Assembly: GCF_900114315.1 (NCBI RefSeq)
Contig: NZ_FOSQ01000003.1
Location: forward strand, 248,001-312,000
Direction of reading: 5' to 3'
Length of the DNA: 64,000 nt
DNA from: Falsiroseomonas stagni DSM 19981
Lineage (GTDB): Bacteria > Pseudomonadota > Alphaproteobacteria > Acetobacterales > Acetobacteraceae
The translations under genes were made by a program, and so were the position numbers. This document shows, piece after piece, positions 23,949 through 32,107 of the stretch; the stretch's first letter is position 1; each line of letters opens with the position of its first letter. The notes beneath the pieces are model-generated. The model searched no databases, was not told the origin of the DNA, and was given only the letters and a program-made list of their open reading frames with translations.

Positions 23949-26267
23949 TCACAGCGCCCGTACCGCCCGCAGGAACCCGTCCGTCTTGGCGCGCAGCAGT
24001 TCCGCCTGGCTGGCCAGCGCGCCGCTGTCGTCGCGCACCGCGCTGGCGGCGCCGCCGGTGGCGTTGGCCGCGCCGCGGATGCCCTCGATCCCGGATGCGA
24101 CCGTCTGGGTGGCTTCCGCGACCTGTGCCGCGCTGCGGGCGATTTCCTGCGTGGCCGCACCCTGCTGTTCCACGGCGGCCGCGATGGCGGTCGCGATCTC
24201 GCTGGTGCGTTCCACGGTCGTGCCGATGCCGCGGATGGCGGCCACGGCCCGGCTGGTGGCCTGCTGCATCTGGCCGATCTGCTGGCCGATCTCCTCCGTC
24301 GCGCGGGCGGTCTGCCCGGCCAGCGTCTTCACCTCGCTCGCCACCACGGCGAAGCCCTTGCCGGCGTCGCCGGCGCGCGCGGCCTCGATCGTCGCATTCA
24401 GGGCCAGCAGGTTGGTCTGGCCGGCGATGTCGCCGATCAGCCGCACCACGTCCCCGATGCGGGCCGCCGCTTCGGACAGGCCCTGCACGGTGGTGTCGGT
24501 GGCGCGGGTCTCCGCCACGGCCTGGCTCGCCACGCTGGCGGCTTCCGAGACCTGGCGGGAGATCTCGGTGACCGAGGCCGCCATCTCCTCCGCTGCCGCC
24601 GCGACGGCCTGCACATCCGCCTGCGCGCGCCCGCCCGCCGCGGCCACGGCCGCCGCCTGGGTGCCGGATGTCTCGGCCGAGGCGCTGAGCCCGACCGCGG
24701 ATTGCCGCAGGCGCTGCGCGCTTTCCGCCACCGCGCCGACGACCTGGCCGACCTCCGTCTCGAAGGTATCGGCCAGGCGAACCTTTTCCGTCGCCACGCT
24801 CCAGCACAGCATCGTGGCGGTATAGGCGCCGGCCGCGTCGCGGATGGCGGAGATGCGGAGTTCCAGCACCTCCTCCCCCATCTTGATGCGGGCGGTGTGC
24901 GGCAGGCGGGCCGGGTCGGACAGGATCGCGCGCTGGTGGCCGGGGTTCTTGTGGAAGATGTCGATGGACTGGCCGATCATCTCATCCGCCGCGCAGGGCA
25001 TCATTGCCGCCAGCTTGTCCACCAGTTTCCGCGTCTCCGCGTTCATGTAGGTCATGCGGAAATCGTTGTTGGGGTCCGCGGACATCACCGCGGTCGGCAG
25101 CTGTTCGATCATCTGCTGCTGGGCGAAGGCCCGGCCGGTGGTCACGCGCAGCGTCTCCAGCGCCTCCGCGATCGAGCCGATCTCGTCGCTGCGGCCGCGA
25201 TGCGGCACGGCGATGGTCGCGTCGCCATCGGCGATCCGGCGCATCACGCCGGACAGGCGGCGTAGCGGCGTGCCGATCAGGCGGGACAGCAGCAGGCCGG
25301 ACAGGATCAGCACCACCGCGATGGCCAGCCCGGCCCAGATCGTGCCCTGGCGGGCGGCCTCGGCCTCCTCCGCCACGGCGGCGCGCTGCGCGGCGGAAAT
25401 GCGCAGCGCCGCTTCCGTCACGGCGCCGATCGTCTCCCGCATCGCCGCGCGGGCGGGCTCCACCTGTTCGCGACGGGTCTTCGCGATCTCCTCGCCCGCC
25501 ACCAGCACCTTGTTCGAGGCCTCGCCCACGGCGATGGCGCGGTCCATCAGGCGGTTGATGTCGTCCTTCACGCGGGGCGGCGCTTCGATGGACGCCAGGC
25601 CGCGGCCATGCACGCGGCCCTGCGCGATCCCGCGGCGGATGCGGCGGACCTGCGCTTCCTCCCCGGTCGCCAGCAGGCGCTGGATGCCCAGCCGCGTATC
25701 GTTCACCGCGGCGTGCACCGTCATCAGGCGCTGGCGGGCATCCTCCTGCTGGTCGGCCGGCACGTCGAAGCCGATTGCTGCCGCCACCGCCTCGAACAGG
25801 CTGTCATAGTCGCTGCTGCGCGGGAAAAGCTCATTGTCCCGGGCCTGGATCATCTGCAGCCGCAGTTGCGAGACGCGTTCCAGCGCCTGGCCGTAGCTGG
25901 CCGCCGCCCCATCCAGCCGCTGGATCGCCGCCGTCATCTCTGGCCGGTTGAGCCGCTGCCCGGCTTCCCGCACCACGCTGCGCCCCTGCTCCAGCGCGGT
26001 CGCGATCCGCTGCCAGGCCGGCGCCTGTTCGGCCTCCAGGTGCAGCAGCAGCAGGTCGCGCTCCAGTACCGCCACCTCGCGCAGCGCGTCGGCACCCTCC
26101 TCCAGCCGGTCCATCGCCGCCTCGGTCTCCGCCGAGGCCGCCTGTTCCGCGATGATGCCGGTGGTGGCGCGCCACACCAGGCCGGTCAGCACGGCCAGCA
26201 TCGCCAGGGTGAGCAGGGCCGAGGCCGCGAGCTTCCTGCCCACGGTGAAATCCGGGATGAGTCGCAT
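23949..26267 (-). CDS. Methyl-accepting chemotaxis protein with periplasmic helical sensor, HAMP and PAS
   Basis: A protein of 772 residues. First membrane helix about 11-31, a long helical periplasmic region about 32-310 (four-helix-bundle style, rich in Leu/Arg/Glu), second helix about 313-335, then HAMP ([21 protein letters not shown]), a PAS domain about 390-500 ([26 protein letters not shown]) and the signalling domain with the tip [20 protein letters not shown]. The PAS motif resembles the type-II chemoreceptor PAS that can bind FAD or heme, suggesting aerotaxis or redox sensing as well as periplasmic ligand sensing (inference). Not in an operon with che genes. Confidence 0.94.
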   Translation of the reverse strand: MRLIPDFTVGRKLAASALLTLAMLAVLTGLVWRATTGIIAEQAASAETEAAMDRLEEGADALREVAVLERDLLLLHLEAEQAPAWQRIATALEQGRSVVREAGQRLNRPEMTAAIQRLDGAAASYGQALERVSQLRLQMIQARDNELFPRSSDYDSLFEAVAAAIGFDVPADQQEDARQRLMTVHAAVNDTRLGIQRLLATGEEAQVRRIRRGIAQGRVHGRGLASIEAPPRVKDDINRLMDRAIAVGEASNKVLVAGEEIAKTRREQVEPARAAMRETIGAVTEAALRISAAQRAAVAEEAEAARQGTIWAGLAIAVVLILSGLLLSRLIGTPLRRLSGVMRRIADGDATIAVPHRGRSDEIGSIAEALETLRVTTGRAFAQQQMIEQLPTAVMSADPNNDFRMTYMNAETRKLVDKLAAMMPCAADEMIGQSIDIFHKNPGHQRAILSDPARLPHTARIKMGEEVLELRISAIRDAAGAYTATMLCWSVATEKVRLADTFETEVGQVVGAVAESAQRLRQSAVGLSASAETSGTQAAAVAAAGGRAQADVQAVAAAAEEMAASVTEISRQVSEAASVASQAVAETRATDTTVQGLSEAAARIGDVVRLIGDIAGQTNLLALNATIEAARAGDAGKGFAVVASEVKTLAGQTARATEEIGQQIGQMQQATSRAVAAIRGIGTTVERTSEIATAIAAAVEQQGAATQEIARSAAQVAEATQTVASGIEGIRGAANATGGAASAVRDDSGALASQAELLRAKTDGFLRAVRAL

Positions 26268-26335
26268 TATTTTCGAGCTTCCGGGCAGAGTTTCGCCGGG
26301 AAAATCTCAGACCCATCTTGCCGGACAGTGAATGA

Positions 26336-26372
26336 CGGGCAGTTGTGACTGCCCGCCTCACGGTTGTGTGAG
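26336..26372 (-). terminator. Two small hairpins after the TAXI receptor gene
   Basis: ctcac/gtgag (26357-26361 with 26368-26372) and cgggcagt/actgcccg with loop tgtg (26336-26343 with 26348-26355), downstream of the stop at 26384 on the minus strand and upstream of the MCP start. Plausible terminator; stems are modest. Confidence 0.5.
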
Positions 26373-26383
26373 TCGGGCTGGCC

Positions 26384-27376
26384 TCAGCCCTGCACCAGGC
26401 TGTCCGGCACCGCGTGGCCGGCTTCGCGCAGGTAGCGCGCCGCGCCGGGGTGGAAGGGCAGGAAGGTGTTCTTCGTCCAGTTCTCCGCCAGCGTCTCCGA
26501 CGCCGCGGCGATGGCCTGGCGGAATCGGGCATTCTGGCCCAGCACCGACTTCGTGATCTCATAGGCCAGGTCGTCGGAAAGGCTGCGGTGGCTGATCGCG
26601 AAATTGTACATGCCGACGATGTTCAGCGGCTTTTCCTGCTTCCGGTAGGTGCCCATCGGCAGCGTGCCCGGCGACAGTTCCGGGAATTGAGTCGTCAGGC
26701 GCCGCACTTCATCCGCCGTGAAATCCAGGTAGTTCACATCGGCCTGCACCTCGATCTCGCTGAAGGCCGGCACCGGCACGCCGGAGGCGAAGAGGAAGCA
26801 ATCCAGCAGCCCGTCCTGGATCTGCCCCACCAGGTCGGACGCCGAGCCGTAGCGCACCGCGGAAGGCCGCACCCCCAGCGTGTTCAGGATCTGCGGGTAG
26901 TAGGTGCCCGGCGTGCCGCCGCGCGGGCCGACGCCGACGGAACGCCCGCCGAGCTGCGCATGCCCCGTGATCCCGCTGCGCTTCAGAGCGATGCCATGGA
27001 AGGGCGTGTCGTACATCGGGAACAGCGCGCGAATGTCGCGGAAGCGGTTGCCCTGGGTCCAGTCGCCCTGGCCGTTCCAGGCCTGCAGCGCGACGCCCAT
27101 CGTCACCATCCCCAGCTCCACCTCCCGCCGGTTCACCAGGATGATGTTCTGGTTCGGTCCCTGCGTGGTGCGGTAGGAAATCGCGACGCCCGTCGCCTCC
27201 TGCGCCATCTGCCCCCAGGCCGGGCCATAGAGTGCGTAGGTCCCCCCCGGCGCCGCCGTGCCCATCGTCAGCGCCCGCGGCCAGGATGCGTTGCGCGGCT
27301 GGGCCAGGGCGGGGCTGGCGAGCCAGGACGCCGTCAGGCCGAAGGCCGGGGCGGCAAGAATATGGCGGCGACGCAT
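26384..27376 (-). CDS. TAXI-family TRAP transporter solute-binding protein
   Basis: A protein of 330 residues from ATG 27376 (site GGAGGAAG). A Tat-like or Sec signal peptide (MRRRHILAAPAFGLTASWLASPALAQ) is followed by LTMGTAAPGGTYALYGPAW, the diagnostic N-terminal TAXI motif, and later GGRSVGVGPRGGTPGTYYPQIL and DALVNGL-type ligand-binding segments. It would bind a carboxylate such as an amino acid or dicarboxylate in the periplasm and present it to a fused TRAP membrane protein. No such permease is adjacent; the TRAP permeases at 39.9-42.0 kb belong to the DctQ/DctM type, so this binding protein is an orphan here. Confidence 0.92.
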   Translation of the reverse strand: MRRRHILAAPAFGLTASWLASPALAQPRNASWPRALTMGTAAPGGTYALYGPAWGQMAQEATGVAISYRTTQGPNQNIILVNRREVELGMVTMGVALQAWNGQGDWTQGNRFRDIRALFPMYDTPFHGIALKRSGITGHAQLGGRSVGVGPRGGTPGTYYPQILNTLGVRPSAVRYGSASDLVGQIQDGLLDCFLFASGVPVPAFSEIEVQADVNYLDFTADEVRRLTTQFPELSPGTLPMGTYRKQEKPLNIVGMYNFAISHRSLSDDLAYEITKSVLGQNARFRQAIAAASETLAENWTKNTFLPFHPGAARYLREAGHAVPDSLVQG

Positions 27377-27503
27377 GACGCTTCCTCCGTTTGTTGCTTG
27401 TATCCCGCCCGCATTACAGCCGGAACATCCGCCGGGGCAAGCCCAAGGGGCTTGCGCGCAAGGGGGCTTGCGGGGACTCGGCCGCCGGCCACATGCCGTG
27501 GCA

Positions 27504-27929
27504 ATGCTGCACCTGCTGAAACTCTGCGTCGGCCCGAAGGAGGTGGCGGAACTCGCCGCCAACCAGGCGCGCCGCGCTGCGCTCGACCCGCCGCTGCGCC
27601 ACCAGACGCGCATGGTGCCGAAGCGTGCGGCGGAATTGCTGGATGGCGGGTCGCTCTACTGGGTGGTCGCCGGCTTCATCCGCGTGCGCCAGCGGATCCT
27701 GGATGTGCGGGAGGAACGCTGGGACGACGGTTCCGCCTGCGCCGGCCTGGTGCTGGAGCCGGAACTGGTGCTGGTGGAGCCGCGGCCGCAGAAGCCCTTC
27801 CAGGGCTGGCGCTACCTGGAACCGGCCGCCGCGCCCCCGGATGCGCCGCGTGGCGGCGTGGCGGCGACGGGGCTGGAAGCCCTGCCGCCCGCGCTCCGCC
27901 GCGAACTCCAGGCGCTCTGCCTCATCTGA
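27504..27929 (+). CDS. DUF1489 family protein
   Basis: A protein of 141 residues starting at ATG 27504 (GTG 27498 is an alternative). The family features are clear: LHLLKLCVGPKEVAELA, HQTRMVPKRAAELLDGGSLYWVVAGFIRVRQRILDV, LVLEPELVLVEPRPQKPFQGWRYL. DUF1489 proteins are small cytoplasmic proteins restricted largely to alphaproteobacteria, with no assigned function. It lies divergent from the TAXI gene and stands alone. Confidence 0.92.
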   Translation: MLHLLKLCVGPKEVAELAANQARRAALDPPLRHQTRMVPKRAAELLDGGSLYWVVAGFIRVRQRILDVREERWDDGSACAGLVLEPELVLVEPRPQKPFQGWRYLEPAAAPPDAPRGGVAATGLEALPPALRRELQALCLI

Positions 27930-28096
27930 CGAGACAGCGGGTGAAGGACACCCGCCAAACGTCTTGGATTACGTGGATTTCAGTTGCGCCCCATCCTGCC
28001 GTGAGGGGCGTGGGTGCACCCTGCGGGTCACTCGAAGGCGTTTCCCCCCGGGCGCCAGCGACGCCAGCCCCATGTCCCGGATTCAGGAACGCACCC

Positions 28097-28360
28097 ATGC
28101 GCATGTCCCTTCGCCTCCTGCTCGCCGCCGCCGCCATCAGCGCGCCGGTGCTGCTGACGGCCCCCGCCAGCGCCAACAGCCCCATCGCCCCCAACGGCAC
28201 GCCGTATGAGGAAGTGGCCGCGGCCCGTGACGGCCAGCCGCAGACCCGCGCCCAGCGCCGCCAGCGCCGCGAAGCCGCGGCCGCCCGCCGCCACCGCAAC
28301 GCCCAGCGCGCCGCCGCGCGCCGCGCCCGCCCGGCCCAGACCCCGGCCGGCCAGGGCTGA
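28097..28360 (+). CDS. Small secreted, Arg/Ala-rich basic protein (hypothetical)
   Basis: A protein of 87 residues: a convincing signal peptide (MRMSLRLLLAAAAISAPVLLTAPASA) followed by a 60-residue mature part that is strongly basic and rich in Arg, Ala and Gln (RAQRRQRREAAAARRHRNAQRAAARRARPA). ATG 28097 has AGGAA nearby. No family recognised. Such short exported polybasic proteins could bind the anionic cell surface or nucleic acid (speculative). A hairpin follows the stop. Confidence 0.6.
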   Translation: MRMSLRLLLAAAAISAPVLLTAPASANSPIAPNGTPYEEVAAARDGQPQTRAQRRQRREAAAARRHRNAQRAAARRARPAQTPAGQG

Positions 28361-28385
28361 GCCGCCTCTGACGGGCTGACATTTC

Positions 28386-28407
28386 GGCGCCCCGCCACAG
28401 GGGCGCC
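28386..28407 (+). terminator. Hairpin after the small secreted protein gene
   Basis: ggcgcccc - gccaca - ggggcgcc, 25 bases after the stop codon at 28360, followed by cgctttcgg. A simple stem with a weak pyrimidine tail. Confidence 0.5.
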
Positions 28408-28514
28408 CGCTTTCGGCGCTGGCCATTTCCCGGCAGGCCATCGCCGACGAGGCCGATCTGGTGGAGACCCCAGGCCCTTGCGGCCTTCGGCCCCCGCCCG
28501 GGGTCGGCCCCTTC

Positions 28515-28550
28515 GGGCCGGTCGCAGCAATGCGACCGGCCCTTTCTTTT
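28515..28550 (+). terminator. Textbook intrinsic terminator ahead of the FAD oxidoreductase gene
   Basis: gggccggtcgca - gcaa - tgcgaccggccc (12-bp stem) followed directly by tttctttt. This is the best rho-independent terminator in the window. It lies 165 bases after one stop codon and only 60 bases before the next start, preceded by other short GC-rich inverted repeats (28470-28510). It may end a small RNA or act as an attenuator for the downstream gene. Confidence 0.8.
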
Positions 28551-28610
28551 GCCCACCCTTGGCCGCCACACCCGATCCGCGCCACCATCGCCGCCTTGCA
28601 GGAGATGCGC

Positions 28611-30050
28611 GTGCCGATCACCCGCCGGGATGCCCTGACCACCGCCGCGTCGCTTCTGCCGGGACTCGCCGCCGCGCAGGGCACGCTGCCCCGCGTGGTC
28701 ATGAACGATGCCAGCCGCCTGAACCCCACCCCCGTCGCCCGGCACTGGCGCCCCGCCACCGATCGCGCCGGGCAGTGGCACGAATCGCTCCGCGCCGAAC
28801 TCCGCGAAGCCGCGGCTGCCCGCCGCCCCGTCGTGGTCGGCGCCGCCCGCCATTCCATGGGCGGGCAATCCCTGGCGCGGGACGGCACCGGCATCACGCT
28901 GACGGCGCCCTGGTTCGAGCTGGACCGCGCCAACGGCCTCGCCCGTGTCTCCGCCGGTGCCACCTGGTCGGAGATCATCGCCTGGCTGGACCCGCAGGGC
29001 CTGTCCCCCAAGGTCATGCAGTCCAACGCCGATTTCGGCGCGGCCGCCACCTTCAGCGTCAACGCCCATGGCTGGCCGGTACCGCATGGCCCCTTCGCCA
29101 GCACCGTCCGGTCCTGCCGCGTCATGCTGGCGGATGGCACCATCCTGGAGTGTTCGCGGGACCGGAACGCGGAGCTGTTCGGCCTCATGGCCGGGGGCTA
29201 CGGGCTGTTCGGCGTGATCCTCGATCTCGATATCGAGGTCACGCCCAACCTGATGCTGCGCCCCTATGCCCAGCTCCTGCCCGGCGCGGATTTCGCCGAT
29301 GCCTTCATGCCGCTGGTGGCGCGCGATCCCACCGTCTCCATGGCCTATGGCCGCCTGTCCGTGGCGCGGGAGACGCTGTTCGACGATTCGATTCTGACGG
29401 TCTATCGCGCCGCCGCGCCGCAGCCCGTGCCCCTGCCGCCGGCGGCCACCCACGGCGCCATGACCGGCATCTCCAACACCATCTACCGCCAGCAGATCGG
29501 CAGCGAGACGGCGAAGCGCCTGCGCTGGGTGGCGGAAACCCGCCTGGTGCCCGCCATCGGCACCGGCCTCGCCACCCGCAACACGCTGATGAACGAACCC
29601 GTCTCCAACCTGGCGAATACGGCGCGGCGCCGCACCGACATCCTGCACGAATACTTCGTGCCGCCCGACCGCTTCCGGGATTTCCGCCAGGCCTGCCGGG
29701 ACATCATCCCGCCGGCCGCCACGGAATTCATCAACGTGACACTGCGCTATGTCGGCACGGACGACACCAGCGTGCTCTGCTACGCGCCAGCCCCGCGCAT
29801 CGCGGCGGTGATGTCCTTCTCCCAGGACATCTCGGCGGAGGGAGAGGCCGACATGCTGGTGATGACGGAGGCGCTGGTGGAGCGCGTCATCGCCCTCGGC
29901 GGCGCCTTCTACCTGCCCTATCGCCTGCATGCGCGGCGGGACCAGATGCACCGCGCCTATCCCCGCGCGGCCTTCTTCGCCGATCGCAAGCGGCACTACG
30001 ACCCCGGCCTGCTGTTCCGCCACGCGCTGTGGGACGGCTATCTTGCGTAG
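28611..30050 (+). CDS. Tat-exported FAD-binding oxidoreductase (VAO/PCMH, D-arabinono-lactone-oxidase-like)
   Basis: A protein of 479 residues. I prefer GTG 28611 because AGGAG lies 6 bases upstream; the ATG at 28605 would touch that site. The N-terminus is a twin-arginine signal (ITRRDALTTAASLLPGLAAA). The FAD-binding PCMH domain follows: PVVVGAARHSMGGQSLARDGTGITL, then GATWSEIIAWLDPQG and the GGYGLFGVILDLDIEV loop. The C-terminal YLPYRLHARRDQMHRAYP and FADRKRHYDPGLLFRHALW match the substrate-domain end of sugar/aldonolactone oxidases. Exported folded with its cofactor to the periplasm. First gene of a cassette with three membrane or periplasmic proteins; substrate unknown. Confidence 0.85.
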   Translation: MPITRRDALTTAASLLPGLAAAQGTLPRVVMNDASRLNPTPVARHWRPATDRAGQWHESLRAELREAAAARRPVVVGAARHSMGGQSLARDGTGITLTAPWFELDRANGLARVSAGATWSEIIAWLDPQGLSPKVMQSNADFGAAATFSVNAHGWPVPHGPFASTVRSCRVMLADGTILECSRDRNAELFGLMAGGYGLFGVILDLDIEVTPNLMLRPYAQLLPGADFADAFMPLVARDPTVSMAYGRLSVARETLFDDSILTVYRAAAPQPVPLPPAATHGAMTGISNTIYRQQIGSETAKRLRWVAETRLVPAIGTGLATRNTLMNEPVSNLANTARRRTDILHEYFVPPDRFRDFRQACRDIIPPAATEFINVTLRYVGTDDTSVLCYAPAPRIAAVMSFSQDISAEGEADMLVMTEALVERVIALGGAFYLPYRLHARRDQMHRAYPRAAFFADRKRHYDPGLLFRHALWDGYLA

Positions 30051-30079
30051 CGTACCGACGAAGATCGTTCCTTCCATGC

Positions 30080-30170
30080 GGCCGCCGAAGGCGGCCGAGG
30101 CTGCGAATGCAGCCCGCCGGAAGTCCGGCGAGCCAAGCCGGCGGAGCCGGCGCGTCGCGCCGGAGGCGCG
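30080..30170. repeat. String of five consecutive short palindromes
   Basis: Back-to-back stems: ggccgcc/ggcggcc (30080-30096, loop gaa), ggctgc/gcagcc (30099-30114, gaat), cgccgga/tccggcg (30115-30130, ag), gccggc/gccggc (30137-30151, gga), cgcgcc/ggcgcg (30156-30170, gga). It fills the gap before the next start codon at 30204. A related string is at 40447-40534. Confidence 0.8.
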
Positions 30171-30203
30171 CCTACGGCCCCTCACGTCTGAGGGCAAGTC
30201 AAG

Positions 30204-30608
30204 ATGAACCCGCGCCTCGCCGCATCCCTGCTGGCCGCCGCGCTGTTCTTCGCGGCCATCACCAACTACGTGCCCGCCTTCGTCGATGCGGAAGGCCGGG
30301 TCTTCGGGCTCTTCCGGCTCGACATCTACAAGGATGCGCTGCACCTCGCCTCCGCCCTCTGGGCGCTGGCGGCCGTGCTGCTCGGCCGCGCGGCCTCGGT
30401 CTCCTTCCTCCGCCTCTTCGGCACGCTCTATTTCCTCGACGGTATCTGCGGCGTGCTGACGGGGGCGAGCTTCCTCGACCTCAGCCTCTTCATCCACGGC
30501 ATCGCCCGCGACATGCCCTGGATGATCAGCATCCTTTCCAGCGTGCCGCATCTGCTGCTCGGCGGCTTCGGGATGGCGACGGGATGGCTGGGCGCGCGCC
30601 GCGGATGA
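30204..30608 (+). CDS. Small four-helix membrane protein, DUF4383-like
   Basis: A protein of 134 residues with four hydrophobic helices. The second segment (FRLDIYKDALHLASALWALAAVLLG) and third (FLRLFGTLYFLDGICGVLTG) resemble the helix pattern of DUF4383 small membrane proteins, though I hold that loosely. A GAGGG site precedes the ATG. The stop overlaps the next start as ATGA. Member of the cassette started by the FAD oxidoreductase; possibly an electron-transfer or anchoring partner (inference). Confidence 0.75.
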   Translation: MNPRLAASLLAAALFFAAITNYVPAFVDAEGRVFGLFRLDIYKDALHLASALWALAAVLLGRAASVSFLRLFGTLYFLDGICGVLTGASFLDLSLFIHGIARDMPWMISILSSVPHLLLGGFGMATGWLGARRG

Positions 30609-31696
30609 GGCGCCGGCCCTGGAGTCGGTTGGGGCGCTGGGCGCGGCGCCTCGCGCTCGTGCTGCTGCCCGTGCTGCTGCTGGCCGCCGCCCCCGTGGTG
30701 GTCGTGGAACGCGCCTGCCTGGCGGAGGAAGCGGACCGCGCGCCGCCCCCGCCCCGCTACGACCTCGGCGGTGCCGAATGGCGCCGCGCCGCCGGCGACA
30801 GCTTCCTCACCTACCCCGAATGGTTCATCGTCCATGCCTATGAGGACATGGCCGGCGTCGCGCGCCAGGCCTCCGAATCGGATTTCGACTACCTGGCCTC
30901 CATCGCCGGCTTCTGGCGCAGCCTCTGCCAGGCGACGCGGGAGGCCGGGCGCACCGGCGCGATGACGGCGGACCAGGCCACCACCAACCACGTCATCGGC
31001 ATCAGCTTCACCGCGGAGATGGCGGTGATCGGCGCCTATGAACGCACGATCGGCGCGCTGACCGCCTGGATGCGCGGCCCCCGCCGCACGCCGGAGGATG
31101 AATTCGCGCTTCGCGTGGCGGAGGATTACGCGACCTTCCTCCGCCAGGTGCCCTGGTACGAATACCCCTTCGGCACGGAGCTTTCCCGCCTCTGGCAGGA
31201 AACGCCCTTCGGCGAGGTCAGCGTGCTGCGCAGCGCGGAACGCCGCCTCTGGCTCAGCGCGCTCTATGGCGGGCGGGCGATCTATGCGGAGGCGATCGGC
31301 GCCCTGGCCGGCGTGGCGCCGGCGGCGCTGCGCATCCGCAGCGTCATCGCGGGTGGCGATCCCGAGTCCGACCCGCGCATCACGGTGCTGCACCGGTTCG
31401 AGGATGGCGCCACCCTCATCGAGACCCCCCGCTATCGCGCCCTGACGGACATCCTGGCCGGCATCGCAGGGCGGGGCGGGGAGGTGCGGGAGATCGCGGG
31501 CAATCCGCGCATTCTCGTCACCGTGCTGGCGCCGGCGGGCGTGGCCCTGCCGGGCGAGCCCGTCTTCGCCCTGCCCATCCAGTCCCGCCCGGGCTGGCGG
31601 CGCCTCGGCCTGGATGTCGAGGTTCCGGCCCTGGCGCGGCTGATGCGCGACGCCGCGGTGGCCGGCGCCACCTTCGAACACGCCTATGACTATTGA
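30605..31696 (+). CDS. Periplasmic, membrane-anchored hypothetical protein
   Basis: A protein of 363 residues from ATG 30605, coupled to the previous gene (ATGA). A basic N-terminus (MRRRPWSRLGRWARR) precedes a single membrane helix (LALVLLPVLLLAAAPVVVV), then a large soluble domain that would be periplasmic. Recurrent features are TYPEWFIVHAYEDMA, SDFDYLASIAGFWRSLCQ, TNHVIGISFTAEMAVIGAYERTIGAL and WYEYPFGTELSRLWQE: many aromatic residues and conserved-looking acidic pairs, and no cofactor motif that I recognise. Known family not identified. Probably works with the upstream FAD oxidoreductase and small membrane proteins. Confidence 0.75.
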   Translation: MRRRPWSRLGRWARRLALVLLPVLLLAAAPVVVVERACLAEEADRAPPPPRYDLGGAEWRRAAGDSFLTYPEWFIVHAYEDMAGVARQASESDFDYLASIAGFWRSLCQATREAGRTGAMTADQATTNHVIGISFTAEMAVIGAYERTIGALTAWMRGPRRTPEDEFALRVAEDYATFLRQVPWYEYPFGTELSRLWQETPFGEVSVLRSAERRLWLSALYGGRAIYAEAIGALAGVAPAALRIRSVIAGGDPESDPRITVLHRFEDGATLIETPRYRALTDILAGIAGRGGEVREIAGNPRILVTVLAPAGVALPGEPVFALPIQSRPGWRRLGLDVEVPALARLMRDAAVAGATFEHAYDY

Positions 31697-31976
31697 CGGC
31701 ACCCTCCGCCTGCTGCGCGGCGCGGCGCTCGCCCTGGCGGCCTGGTTCGGCGGCATGGCCGCGCTGGCGCTGGTGGTGAACCCGCCCGGCGCCATCGCCT
31801 TCGGGCCTTCCGCCGCGCTGGCCCGGGCGGTGGGGGCGACCGATGCGGCGCTGCTGGAATCCGGGACCGGCTTCGTGCTGCTGCGGGACGAGGCGCCGGG
31901 ACTGCCGGGGCGGCTCTATGCGAATGGGGCGTGGTTCGTGTGGCCGGCGCTGCCGAAGGGGTGCCTGCGGCCTTGA
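31686..31976 (+). CDS. Small membrane protein (hypothetical)
   Basis: A protein of 96 residues whose start overlaps the end of the preceding gene by 11 bases. One clear N-terminal helix (LLRGAALALAAWFGGMAALALVV), then a short Gly/Pro-rich domain (ESGTGFVLLRDEAPGLPGRLYANGAWFVWPALPKGC) that probably faces the periplasm and ends in an unpaired Cys. Last gene of the FAD-oxidoreductase cassette; repeat copy c follows immediately after the stop. Confidence 0.6.
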   Translation: MTIDGTLRLLRGAALALAAWFGGMAALALVVNPPGAIAFGPSAALARAVGATDAALLESGTGFVLLRDEAPGLPGRLYANGAWFVWPALPKGCLRP

Positions 31977-31977
31977 T

Positions 31978-32105
31978 GGGGAAGGCGCTGCCTTCCCCAT
32001 ACCCCATCCGCCAGGAGGCAGAGCCTCCTGGACCATCGTCAATCATCTCCCGGTCCAGGGTCCGGCTGGACCGTGGCGGGGGTGCAGGGGGCAGCGCCCC
32101 CTGCA
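31978..32105 (+). repeat. Multi-hairpin intergenic repeat, copy c (four stems)
   Basis: Stems in order: ggggaaggc/gccttcccc (31978-31998), ccaggaggc/gcctcctgg (32011-32031), ggtccag/ctggacc (32052-32072), tgcagggggc/gccccctgca (32083-32105). The first half matches the reverse complement of copy e: the same ggggaaggc stem, the linker ACCCCATCCGCC and the tail CTGGACCATCGTCAA. The second half matches copies a, b and d. It lies between convergent genes and ends 3 bases before the hyfI stop codon. Confidence 0.9.
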
Positions 32106-32107
32106 GT

